Shown piece after piece: positions 8,028 through 16,900 of a DNA stretch of 64,000 nucleotides. Origin of the DNA: Seonamhaeicola maritimus (GTDB taxonomy: Bacteria; Bacteroidota; Bacteroidia; Flavobacteriales; Flavobacteriaceae); the NCBI RefSeq assembly GCF_008056315.1, contig NZ_VRKQ01000008.1:1444957-1508956 (forward strand). The letters run 5' to 3'. The first letter of the stretch is position 1. Each line of letters begins with the position of its first letter. Made by a program: the position numbers and the translations under genes. The notes beneath the pieces were generated by a model. The model searched no databases. It had not been told where the DNA came from and was given only the letters and a program-made list of their open reading frames with translations.

Positions 8028-9203
8028 TTAAGCTTTTTTGCAAATAACAACTATTTTGAGGTTGTTTAAGTCTGTTGTAAAAAATAAATAGATGTCACCA
8101 CCATCTTTAATACGAAGCTTGTTCCTGATTTGTTGAACCGATTCTGGGAAGTTTCTTGTGGTAATATTGGCCTTTTCAATACCCAATTGCTTCAGTTCCT
8201 TTTTGTTGTAATTTATGATATTCTCAATTTTAAATCGTCTTCCAGGGAAATCTATAGGTTCATTTGACGTATATAAATGAGAATGTTGGTGAAGTTTGAA
8301 AACATTCAATTTATTGGAAACTTCTTCAAAACCTCCTGATTTTAAAATAGCTGCATTGGGCTCATATAGATAGGAGAGTGGTTCGTTATATTGAACCTCA
8401 TTCTGACCTTCATTTAGCATGAAGCTGAAATTTTCATCAGTATCCTTTTTAATATTAATTGTTTCAATTTGAATATTTCCATTGAACCCTTCATCTAATA
8501 CCCAAAGCAATTCTTTTACCTCATTATTAACTGCTATGACATGAATGGTTTTCACAAATTGCAATTCGTTTGCTCCAAACGAAATATCTAATAGTGGTGA
8601 TGTTTTAATTAGAATATTTTTTGAAGCCTCAAAAAGAATATCTAAATGTTCTGGTACATTTGGTAAGCAATCCTTTAAGAAGAAAACTTTCCCTTTGCTA
8701 TCATTTCTTCTGGAAGGGTCAATATAAATCCAATCGAAGTTTTTATTGCCAGATTTTAAGTATTCAATACCGTCAATATTTAGAGTTTCAATATTATTTA
8801 CATCAAATTGTTTGTAATTATGATTGACGATTCCTGAAAGCATTGTATTTATCTCGCAATGTGTAACTTCATTAAATCTTTTTGAAAAGTAATAACAGTC
8901 AATCCCAAAACCTCCGGTTAAATCAATAATGGAATCACCCGAAATTAAATTCGATTTGTATTCAGCAGTAATTTCAGATGAAGTCTGCTCAATATTTAGT
9001 TTGTTAGGAAAATAAATATTATTAGTGTTAAACCAATTGGGTAGCTTCTTTAAACAGCGCTGTTTAGCTTCTATTTGTTCTATGATATCTTTAGTTTCAA
9101 CACCATCAAATGAAGTTCCTTTTAATAAAAGCGACACAACATTTGAGTTTAAATGTTTAGAAATAAACTCTTGAATTTCAGTATTTAAAATATTTAAATT
9201 CAA
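8028..9203 (-). CDS. Class I SAM-dependent methyltransferase, THUMP-like
   Basis: This 391-residue protein has a SAM-binding glycine motif DLTGGFGIDCYYFS (about residues 95-108) and a catalytic-type motif YIDPSRR (about 160-166). A C-terminal segment (about 320-391) resembles the THUMP-like domain found in Bacteroidota proteins of the PG_1098 type. The DPSRR motif recalls the DPPR/NPPY loops of nucleic-acid base methyltransferases, so an RNA base is the probable substrate; this is inference. It is 6 bases downstream of the AI-2E permease gene in the same minus-strand run. Confidence 0.8.
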   Translation of the reverse strand: MNLNILNTEIQEFISKHLNSNVVSLLLKGTSFDGVETKDIIEQIEAKQRCLKKLPNWFNTNNIYFPNKLNIEQTSSEITAEYKSNLISGDSIIDLTGGFGIDCYYFSKRFNEVTHCEINTMLSGIVNHNYKQFDVNNIETLNIDGIEYLKSGNKNFDWIYIDPSRRNDSKGKVFFLKDCLPNVPEHLDILFEASKNILIKTSPLLDISFGANELQFVKTIHVIAVNNEVKELLWVLDEGFNGNIQIETINIKKDTDENFSFMLNEGQNEVQYNEPLSYLYEPNAAILKSGGFEEVSNKLNVFKLHQHSHLYTSNEPIDFPGRRFKIENIINYNKKELKQLGIEKANITTRNFPESVQQIRNKLRIKDGGDIYLFFTTDLNNLKIVVICKKA

Positions 9204-9209
9204 ACTAAA

Positions 9210-10298
9210 CTATAAGTCTTTAGTCAGCTTTTTTACAATTTTATTTTCCGATAAAAAGGCTTTTAAAATCACCTTAATTGCAGTATAAGCTGGTACCGCA
9301 ATAATTAACCCCAAAACTCCAAATAAAATGCCGGCAATAAGAATGACTAGGAATATTTCTAAGGGATGTGATTTAACACTTTTTGAAAATATTATAGGCT
9401 GGCTTCCAAAATTGTCTACTAGTTGTCCAATGGCAAAAACTAATAAAACCCAGAAGGTTTTAGGCATTATTACATCACTAAAACTCTGTCCTAAATTACT
9501 GGTCATTGTTAGTGTAATCATTAAAAAGGCACCTATTAAAGGACCTACATAAGGAATCAAATTTAGTAGTGCACATAAAAAGGCTATAACCACGGCATTT
9601 TCAACACCAATAATTAGTAAACCAATCATGTAAATGATAAATAGTATAAGTATTTGGAATATTAGGCCCACAAAGTAGCGAGATAATAAATCCTTTATTT
9701 TTTCAGAAGAGTCTTTCCAACGAGTTTCTTTGTTATCAGGAATTAAAGTTAGTAGGCTGTTTTCAAATAATTTACTGTCTTTTAAAGAGAAGAATGAGAT
9801 AAATAACACCGAAAATAAACCAATACTAAAGCTACCTAAACCACTAATAACTGAATTCAAAAAGTTAGGAATAAGAGAGAAATCTAATTTAGAGAATAGA
9901 TTGGAGTCTTTAAGAGATTGCTCTACGTCAATCTCATGTAGGTCAAAATAGTTTACAATTTCCGTATAAAGGCTTTCAATATTGCTCTGTAATTCATTAA
10001 TATTTAAAAGTGATAAATTTTGTCCTTGCTTGATAATTAATGGAATAAACAAACTCACTAAACCAGCAAAAATTGCCAAGAGTAATGCCATGGTAACCAC
10101 TACAGCTAAGGCATTTTTAAACTTTAATTTGCGCCTTAGAAATAAAACAATGGGCCTTCCTATAAGTGAGATTACTGCGGCTATGGCTACATAACCTATG
10201 ACGGATTGAACCTGATATAAAAAGTATAAAATGAGAACTACACCACAAATAATGGCTATAGCTCTTAAAATACCATTGGAGATTGTTTTGGAATTCAT
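9210..10298 (-). CDS. AI-2E family transporter (PerM/YhhT-like)
   Basis: This 362-residue protein has about eight hydrophobic segments, two at the N-terminus (residues 10-50), one at 65-90 and a group from 150 to 345. The region LLNLIPYVGPLIGAFLMITL and the C-terminal GILFGVLGLIIAVPAYTAIK are the family hallmarks. Members export small molecules or ions, some the quorum-sensing signal AI-2, but most have no defined substrate. Nothing here suggests signalling, so the family name should not be read as function. Confidence 0.9.
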   Translation of the reverse strand: MNSKTISNGILRAIAIICGVVLILYFLYQVQSVIGYVAIAAVISLIGRPIVLFLRRKLKFKNALAVVVTMALLLAIFAGLVSLFIPLIIKQGQNLSLLNINELQSNIESLYTEIVNYFDLHEIDVEQSLKDSNLFSKLDFSLIPNFLNSVISGLGSFSIGLFSVLFISFFSLKDSKLFENSLLTLIPDNKETRWKDSSEKIKDLLSRYFVGLIFQILILFIIYMIGLLIIGVENAVVIAFLCALLNLIPYVGPLIGAFLMITLTMTSNLGQSFSDVIMPKTFWVLLVFAIGQLVDNFGSQPIIFSKSVKSHPLEIFLVILIAGILFGVLGLIIAVPAYTAIKVILKAFLSENKIVKKLTKDL

Positions 10299-10341
10299 TT
10301 AGTAAATATAGTAACTATTTGTCATTGCAAGTTCCTTAATG

Positions 10342-10842
10342 TTACAACAATTGTTTGGTCATTTCATAAAGTGCAATGTTGGTAGCTTGCACTACATTCA
10401 TGCTACTATTTTGTCCGTACATGTCTATATGTATTATCGCATTAGACATTTTTAAAATATCTTCTGAAACCCCAAAATTTTCATCACCAACAACCAATGC
10501 TAATGGTTTTTCTTTTGAAAATTGAAAGTTGTGTATTGGTTTGCTACTATTTGTAATCTCCAAAGAAATAATATGGTACCCTACAGATTTTAAATCGGAA
10601 ATCACCTTTGAAGCCGATTCTTGAATTTCAAAATTCACAGATTTTTCGGTTGCTCTTGAGGTTTTTGTCATCTTTCTTCCAAAAGGAATATCAGTACCAC
10701 AAAGAATAAGTTTTTCAACACCGAAGGCATCACATATTCTAAACAAACTACCAATGTTTGGCGCATTAGTAACATTGTTACAAACAACTGTAATTGCGAA
10801 TGTTCTTTGGTTAAAGTTGGTATTGTAGTGAGTTAGTTGCAA
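10342..10842 (-). CDS. TrmH/SpoU-family RNA methyltransferase (second copy)
   Basis: This 166-residue SPOUT enzyme carries the three SpoU motifs: NAPNIGSLFRICDAFGVEKL, LALVVGDENFGVS and SSMNVVQATNIALYEMTKQL. It probably methylates a ribose 2'-OH in tRNA or rRNA. It differs clearly from the SpoU gene at 5683-6141, so the two are distinct paralogues and not a recent duplication. It is surrounded by other RNA-modification genes (rsmE, tsaD) on the same strand. Confidence 0.87.
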   Translation of the reverse strand: MQLTHYNTNFNQRTFAITVVCNNVTNAPNIGSLFRICDAFGVEKLILCGTDIPFGRKMTKTSRATEKSVNFEIQESASKVISDLKSVGYHIISLEITNSSKPIHNFQFSKEKPLALVVGDENFGVSEDILKMSNAIIHIDMYGQNSSMNVVQATNIALYEMTKQLL

Positions 10843-10869
10843 TTGATTTTCGATTTATGATTTCTCAAT

Positions 10870-11061
10870 CTAAGATGGAAATATTAGATTAGAAACGGTA
10901 ACAGTTTCCTTCTTATTTAAAAGAAAGTATAAAACCAAAATGACTACTAAAATGAATAATAAGACTTTTAGAAGTATTTTAAGAATTCCTCTAAATGTAG
11001 TTACTTCTTTTTGGTTTTCAAAAAAGCCCTCAACCAACATAACTAAAAATTCTTTAAGCAT
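10870..11061 (-). CDS. Small membrane protein, 63 aa
   Basis: A short protein with one strongly hydrophobic helix (about residues 28-47, LKILLKVLLFILVVILVLYF) after a charged N-terminus. Its ATG overlaps the stop of the upstream gene (TAATG), indicating translational coupling, which is the main evidence that it is real. Function not recognised. Confidence 0.6.
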   Translation of the reverse strand: MLKEFLVMLVEGFFENQKEVTTFRGILKILLKVLLFILVVILVLYFLLNKKETVTVSNLIFPS

Positions 11062-11399
11062 TAATCTCTAATCATAATTTTATTGAATGCACTGGCCCGT
11101 TTTTCTTCACTGATCCAAATCGCTATAGGAATTGTACCTGTTAAAGTTGAAACAAAACCTAAATCCCAAATAAATATTGTTATTATGGCAGCAAGTGCAA
11201 CACCTCCTAAAATGAAGAAATAATTTGGTGAGGCATGTAATCTATTTATATGTCTTTTAGTATGATTGCCACAATGTTTGCAACGTTCGTTTATTTCTAA
11301 TCCTATTTCTTGTTTCAAGTCAAATCTGTTATTCGATTTAACTTTCATTGAATTTAACTTCTTGCAAGAAGGAGAGCTGCAATAATAATGTAGTTTCAT
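11061..11399 (-). CDS. Zinc-ribbon-like membrane protein, 112 aa
   Basis: The N-terminal half holds two cysteine pairs, CSSPSC (residues 7-12) and CKHCG (about 40-44), likely a zinc ribbon. Two hydrophobic segments follow at about 59-76 and 80-95. Function unknown. The stop overlaps the next ATG by one base, and it lies 6 bases after the DUF4159 gene, so it is part of the tsaD-rsmE run. Confidence 0.68.
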   Translation of the reverse strand: MKLHYYCSSPSCKKLNSMKVKSNNRFDLKQEIGLEINERCKHCGNHTKRHINRLHASPNYFFILGGVALAAIITIFIWDLGFVSTLTGTIPIAIWISEEKRASAFNKIMIRD

Positions 11400-11405
11400 G
11401 TTTTA

Positions 11406-12056
11406 TTAATTTTCAAAAGCATATTTAACAATGTTGGCACCCATTTTCAGAGCCTTTTCTCTTACTTCAGGTGGGTCATTATGCACAGATTCATCTTCCC
11501 AACCATCGCCTAAATCGCTTTCATAAGTAAATAGTAGCACAAGTCTGTCTTCATGAAAAATTCCAAAAGCTTGTGGACGTTTACCATCATGCTCATGTAT
11601 TTTGGGTAAGCCGTTTGGGAAATTATAGGCAATACTAAAAATGCCATGGTTTGATGGAAGTTCTACCATATCCTTATCTGGAAATACTTTCTTTAATTCT
11701 TCAGTTATATAAGGCTGCATACCATAATTATCATCAATATGCAGAAAACCTCCTGAAATTAAATAGTTATGTAAGTTTTCAGCATCATCGTCGCTAAAAA
11801 ATACATTACCATGACCAGTCATGTGTAGTAATGGAAACTGAAAAATATCTGGACTTCCAACTTCAACATTTTGTGGGTTATCACTAATTTTAGTGTTGAT
11901 GTTATCATTACAGAATGAAATAAGATTTGGTAGGGCTGTGGGGTTACCGTACCAATCACCACCTCCATTGTATTTTAAAACAGCAAGCTCTTGAGAAAAG
12001 GAGAGCACGGATAAAAGACAGAAGATAGATGATAGAAGTAACCTCATATTATTCAT
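11406..12056 (-). CDS. DUF4159 domain protein, exported
   Basis: This 216-residue protein has a signal peptide (MRLLLSSIFCLLSVLSFSQ) and the conserved DUF4159 body: LKYNGGGDWYGNPTALPNL, FPLLHMTGHGN, GGFLHIDDNYGMQPYI and a C-terminal NIVKYAFEN. DUF4159 folds are thought to resemble glutamine-amidotransferase-like domains, but no activity is established. The ATG overlaps the end of rsmE by 8 bases (ATGAATAA), so the two are translationally coupled. An internal ATG three codons later is an equally possible start. Confidence 0.85.
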   Translation of the reverse strand: MNNMRLLLSSIFCLLSVLSFSQELAVLKYNGGGDWYGNPTALPNLISFCNDNINTKISDNPQNVEVGSPDIFQFPLLHMTGHGNVFFSDDDAENLHNYLISGGFLHIDDNYGMQPYITEELKKVFPDKDMVELPSNHGIFSIAYNFPNGLPKIHEHDGKRPQAFGIFHEDRLVLLFTYESDLGDGWEDESVHNDPPEVREKALKMGANIVKYAFEN

Positions 12057-12753
12057 TTATAAAAGCAACAGAATGACAAGCAACAATAGCTGCTGTTTCT
12101 GTTCTTAATCTGGTGTCTCCCAAAGTTACAGGAATAAATTTATTAGCCATAGCCATTTCAATTTCTTTAATGCTGAAATCACCTTCAGGTCCAATTAAAA
12201 TGGTAATATCTGTTTTGGGTCTTAATTCTTGTTTAAAAGATTTTCTATTCGTTTCCTCGCAATGTGCTATAAACAAAGCACCCTCAAATCCTTGTTGAAT
12301 AAAGTCTTTAAACGAAATAGCCTCATTTAGTTTAGGGATATAACAACTTAGAGATTGCTTCATGGCAGATTGTAAAATGCGTTCAAAACGTTCTGGTTTA
12401 ATGACCTTTCTTTCACTATGGTCGCAGATAATAGGGGTGATGGTATCAATGCCAATTTCGGTAGCTTTTTCTAAAAACCATTCATAGCGGTCGTTCATTT
12501 TGGTTGGTGCCACAGCCAAATGTAAATTATAATCACGTTCTGGTTGCTCTTCTTTTGAATTGATAGTTACCAAGCATTTATTGATATTCGGTAAAGTAAC
12601 TTCAGCTTTAAATAACCAACCTTTACCGTTAGTAATATGCAAGGAGTCTCCAGTACTTTTACGTAACACCTTTACAATGTGTTTGCTTTCATCTTTTGGG
12701 AAAGTGAATTGCTCAGTAGTTTCGTTTATATCTGGATTGAAAAAGAGTTGCAT
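12049..12753 (-). CDS. rsmE: 16S rRNA (uracil-1498-N3)-methyltransferase RsmE
   Basis: This 234-residue SPOUT methyltransferase modifies U1498 of 16S rRNA near the decoding centre. An N-terminal PUA-like domain (residues 1-70, SKHIVKVLRKSTGDSLHITN) precedes the SPOUT domain, which has the RsmE motifs VAPTKMNDRYEWFLEKATEI, ILIGPEGDFS and VTLGDTRLRTETAAIVACH. The length is normal. It begins 3 bases after the tsaD stop. Confidence 0.95.
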   Translation of the reverse strand: MQLFFNPDINETTEQFTFPKDESKHIVKVLRKSTGDSLHITNGKGWLFKAEVTLPNINKCLVTINSKEEQPERDYNLHLAVAPTKMNDRYEWFLEKATEIGIDTITPIICDHSERKVIKPERFERILQSAMKQSLSCYIPKLNEAISFKDFIQQGFEGALFIAHCEETNRKSFKQELRPKTDITILIGPEGDFSIKEIEMAMANKFIPVTLGDTRLRTETAAIVACHSVAFINE

Positions 12754-12756
12754 AAT

Positions 12757-13779
12757 CTAAATCTTCAACCTAGCCGAGGCCATCACATTTTGTTCAGTAG
12801 AATAGCCTTCTAAATATTTTAAATATCCTACAATGGCTATCATAGCAGCATTATCAGTAGTATACTCAAATTTAGGCACATAAGTGGTCCATCCAAATTT
12901 TTGTTCGCCATCTTTTAAAGCTTGTCTAATACCGGAATTTGCAGAAACACCACCACCAATTGCAATGTGTTTAATACCAGTATCTTTTGATGCTTTTTTT
13001 AGTTTATCAACCAAAATAACAATAATAGTATATTGAATGGATGCACAAATATCGTTTAGGTTTTCTTCAACAAATTTTGGATTTTTCTTTGTTTCACGTT
13101 GCACAAAATACAGAATACCTGTTTTAAGTCCGGAGAAGCTAAAGTTCAATCCGTCAACTTTAGGTTTAGTAAATTGAAATGCTTTTGGGTTACCTAATTT
13201 AGCACGTTTGTCAATTTCTGGTCCTGCAGGATAACCAAGTCCTAGAATTTTTCCGCTTTTGTCAAAAGCTTCGCCAACAGCATCATCAATGGTTTCACCA
13301 ATAACTTCCATATCAAAATAATGGTTCACCTTAACAATTTGCGTATGTCCGCCAGAAATAGTCATGGCCAAAAATGGAAATGGTGGTTTTTCAAAACCTT
13401 CCTCTTCAATATAATGTGCTAAAATATGTCCCTGCATGTGATTAACATCAATAAGAGGAATATTCAACCCATACGCTAAAGACTTCGCAAAAGAGGTCCC
13501 TACCAATAAACTACCCATTAATCCTGGGCCACGCGTAAATGCTATTGCATTTAATTCTTCCTTAGTAATACCTGCTTTTTTTAAAGCGTTGTGTACAACC
13601 GGAACAATATTTTGTTGGTGTGCTCTTGAAGCTAATTCTGGCACAACGCCACCATATTCTTCGTGTATTTTTTGGCTAGCAATAACATTGCTTAAAATTT
13701 TTCCGTTATAAATTACAGAAGCTGCCGTATCATCGCAAGAAGACTCAATTCCAAGAACGTAAATATTTTGTGAATCCAT
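12757..13779 (-). CDS. tsaD: tRNA threonylcarbamoyltransferase subunit TsaD
   Basis: This 340-residue member of the Kae1/TsaD family transfers the threonylcarbamoyl group to A37 of ANN-decoding tRNAs, acting with TsaB and TsaE, which are not in the window. Key signatures are GIESSCDDTAASV at the N-terminus, the metal-binding HMQGHILAH, MTISGGHTQIV and AIGGGVSANSG. It is the first gene of the minus-strand run and is divergent from tamB, with a probable -7 box in the intergenic region. Confidence 0.97.
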   Translation of the reverse strand: MDSQNIYVLGIESSCDDTAASVIYNGKILSNVIASQKIHEEYGGVVPELASRAHQQNIVPVVHNALKKAGITKEELNAIAFTRGPGLMGSLLVGTSFAKSLAYGLNIPLIDVNHMQGHILAHYIEEEGFEKPPFPFLAMTISGGHTQIVKVNHYFDMEVIGETIDDAVGEAFDKSGKILGLGYPAGPEIDKRAKLGNPKAFQFTKPKVDGLNFSFSGLKTGILYFVQRETKKNPKFVEENLNDICASIQYTIIVILVDKLKKASKDTGIKHIAIGGGVSANSGIRQALKDGEQKFGWTTYVPKFEYTTDNAAMIAIVGYLKYLEGYSTEQNVMASARLKI

Positions 13780-13855
13780 TAATAAATATTAGGCACAATA
13801 ATTGTTAATTTTGATTACGAATAGACATCTAAAGGTGCTTTAACATTCGTAAGTA

Positions 13856-13863
13856 CAAATGTA
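13856..13863 (-). promoter_or_regulatory. Probable -7 box of tsaD
   Basis: On the minus strand the sequence reads TACATTTG, a perfect TAnnTTTG. It lies about 77 bases upstream of the tsaD ATG. No clear TTG is found at the expected upstream distance. Confidence 0.5.
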
Positions 13864-13960
13864 GTTTATTCTTAATAATATCATAACTTTATCACGTATC
13901 AAAAAAGTACTAAAAATAACATCAAAAATAGCAGCAATTATACTGCTTATCTTCATCATT

Positions 13961-16900
13961 TTGGTGTTAGTACTTTCTATCCCCGGGGTTCAAACAAGTT
14001 TAGGTAATTATGCTACCGCAAAACTTAATGAAGAATTTGGAACCAATATAAACATTGATAAAGTTGGTTTACAATTTAATGGTGATGTTGAGTTTAAGAA
14101 CATTTTTATAGAAGATTATAAAAAAGATACACTTATTAGTATTGCTGAATTGAATACTTCCATTTTAAGTATTAGGAATTTTTACAATAACAAAATGACT
14201 TTTGGCGATATTGATATCATGGATTTGTTCTTTAACATTAAAACCTATAAAGATTCCAGAGATACTAATTTGGACGTTTTTGTAAAAAAGTTAGAGGGTG
14301 ATAACCCACAAAAAGGAGATGGCAGCTTTTTATTGTCATCAAGTGATGTGTCTATTTACAACGGAATTTTCAAACTTTCTGATGAAAATAGAGAAACTGT
14401 TGAACGTCTAGACTTTAAAAATTTAAACATAAATGCCACCGATTTTTTAATTAAAGGAAGTGATGTAAGTACTAGAATTAATACGTTGTCATTTAAAGAT
14501 AGTCGAGGTTTGACTATGAAAAATATGATGACCAATTTCAAGTATACCCGTACGGGAATGACTTTTGATAATCTCAATATAAAAACCCCTGAATCTGTTT
14601 TAAAAGGGCAATTGCAGTTCTTATATAAAAGAGAAGATTTACAATTTTTTACTGATAAAGTTTTAGTTGAGGCTACTTTTGAAGATTCCGAAGTATTATT
14701 AGATGAACTCAATATAATTTATAATGAATTTGGGGCTAATCAAAGAGCCAAATTTAGAGTTGATTTATCAGGAACACTGAATAATTTAAAGGCTTCAAAT
14801 TTAAACCTTCAAACAAGTAGAAACACTAGTGTGCGTGGAAATATAGATTTTGAAAACCTCTTCAATAAAGAAGAAAACAACTTTTATATGGATGGCGATT
14901 TTTCAAACCTAACATCAACTTATAAAGATTTAACTGCTTTATTGCCCAATGTTATTGGAGATGCCATTCCATCAACTTTTGATAGGTTGGGTAGGTTCAC
15001 AGTGGTTGGAAATACACAAATAACATCTTCAGCGGTAAACGCTAATATTGAAATTGATACTGAAATTGGTTTTGTAGATTCTAATTTAAAAATAACTAAA
15101 GTAGATGATATTGATAATGCTACTTACAAAGGGAAAGTTGTTTTTGAAAATTTTGATTTTGGTGCTTTTCTAGACGATCCAAAAATTGGAATAGGATCTC
15201 TAAATTTTGATGTAGACGGAAATGGATTTTTAACAGATAATCTTGACACAAAAGTTAAAGGAGATATTTATGAGGTAGTTTATAACAACTATAATTATAG
15301 TAGAATAAAGGTTGCAGGTAATGTTAGAAATAAGATTTTTGATGGCAACCTGATTGTAAATGATAGGAACCTTCAGCTTAATTTTAATGGATTAGTTGAT
15401 TTCTCTGAGGAAGTGAAAAAATATGATTTTGAGGCCAATGTAGATTATGCCAATTTAAACACACTCAATTTTGTTAAAAAAGATAGTATTTCTATTTTCA
15501 AGAGTAGACTGAACATGAATATGAACAGTAGTAATTTAGATGATGCCTATGGAGTAATTTCATTTAGTAATACTACTTATACTAATGAGCATGATGAGTA
15601 CTATTTTAAAAAGTTTGATATCTCTTCAAGATTTGATGGAGGAATAAGATACATTGAGTTTAAATCACCTGATATTATTGAAGGAGATTTGAAAGGACGG
15701 TTTGTGTTTAGAGATTTAAAGAAGTTATTCGAGAACTCTATTGGGCATATTTATACTAACTACATTCCTCATGAAGTAAGAACAGATCAGGGAATAGACT
15801 TCAACTTTAAAATATATAATAAAATAGCCGAAGTTATTTTTCCGGAAATTGAATTGGGCAAAAATACTTTTATAAGGGGTAGAGTTGAGAGCGATGAAAC
15901 TAATTTTCAATTAACATTTAAGTCTCCTCAAATTAAAGTTTACGACTATTTTGCCAATAATATTGAATTGCAGGTAGATAATAGCAATCCACTTTTTAAT
16001 ACCTATGTAGAAGTAGATAGTTTAAATACAAAGTTTTATAACGTATCTAAATTCAATTTAATTAATGTAACAGTTAACGATACATTATTTATGCGTTCTG
16101 AATTTAAAGGAGGGAAACGAAATGACGATAGTTTTAACTTAAGTTTTTATCACACTATAAATGAAGAGAATCAATCGGTTTTAGGATTTAAAAAATCAGA
16201 TTTCACTGTGAAAGATAGAAAGTGGTTTGTTAATGAGAAGAACGATACTTTAAATAAAATGTCATTTGATAAAGGATTAACAGAGTTTAATTTAGATAAC
16301 TTTAAAATTAGTCATAAAAGGGAAGAGATTAAATTATCTGGGTTTTTAAAGGATTCTACGGAAAAAGACATAAGGTTAAATTTTAGGAATGTTAATTTGG
16401 CCAAAATTACGCCAGATGTAGATAGTTTAGCTTTAGCAGGAAATGTAAATGGTAAACTTGATGTTCTTCAAAAAAATGGAAGCTACTTACCCAACTCAAC
16501 TATTATTGTTAACGATTTTAAAATAAACAATTTCCCATTGGGAGACTTTGATGCAAGTATTACCGGTAATGAAGATCTCACAAATTATGTAGTGGATGCC
16601 GTTATTAAGAATGATATTTCAGAATCTTTTGCAGCAAAAGGAGCCATTAGTGTAATTGGTAAACAATCTAATATAGATGTTGATTTAACCTTTGAAGATT
16701 TTAATTTAGAACCTTTAAATCCTTTGCTTGATGGTGTTTTAAACAATATTAGAGGGCTTGTAAAAGGTAATGCTAGAGTATTAGGTGATCTTAAAAGACC
16801 TAGCATTAATGGAGAACTTACTTTGAATAAGTCTGGGTTTGGCATTCCATATTTAAATGTAGATTATGCTTTTAACGAGAATGCATCAGTCACCTTAAAA

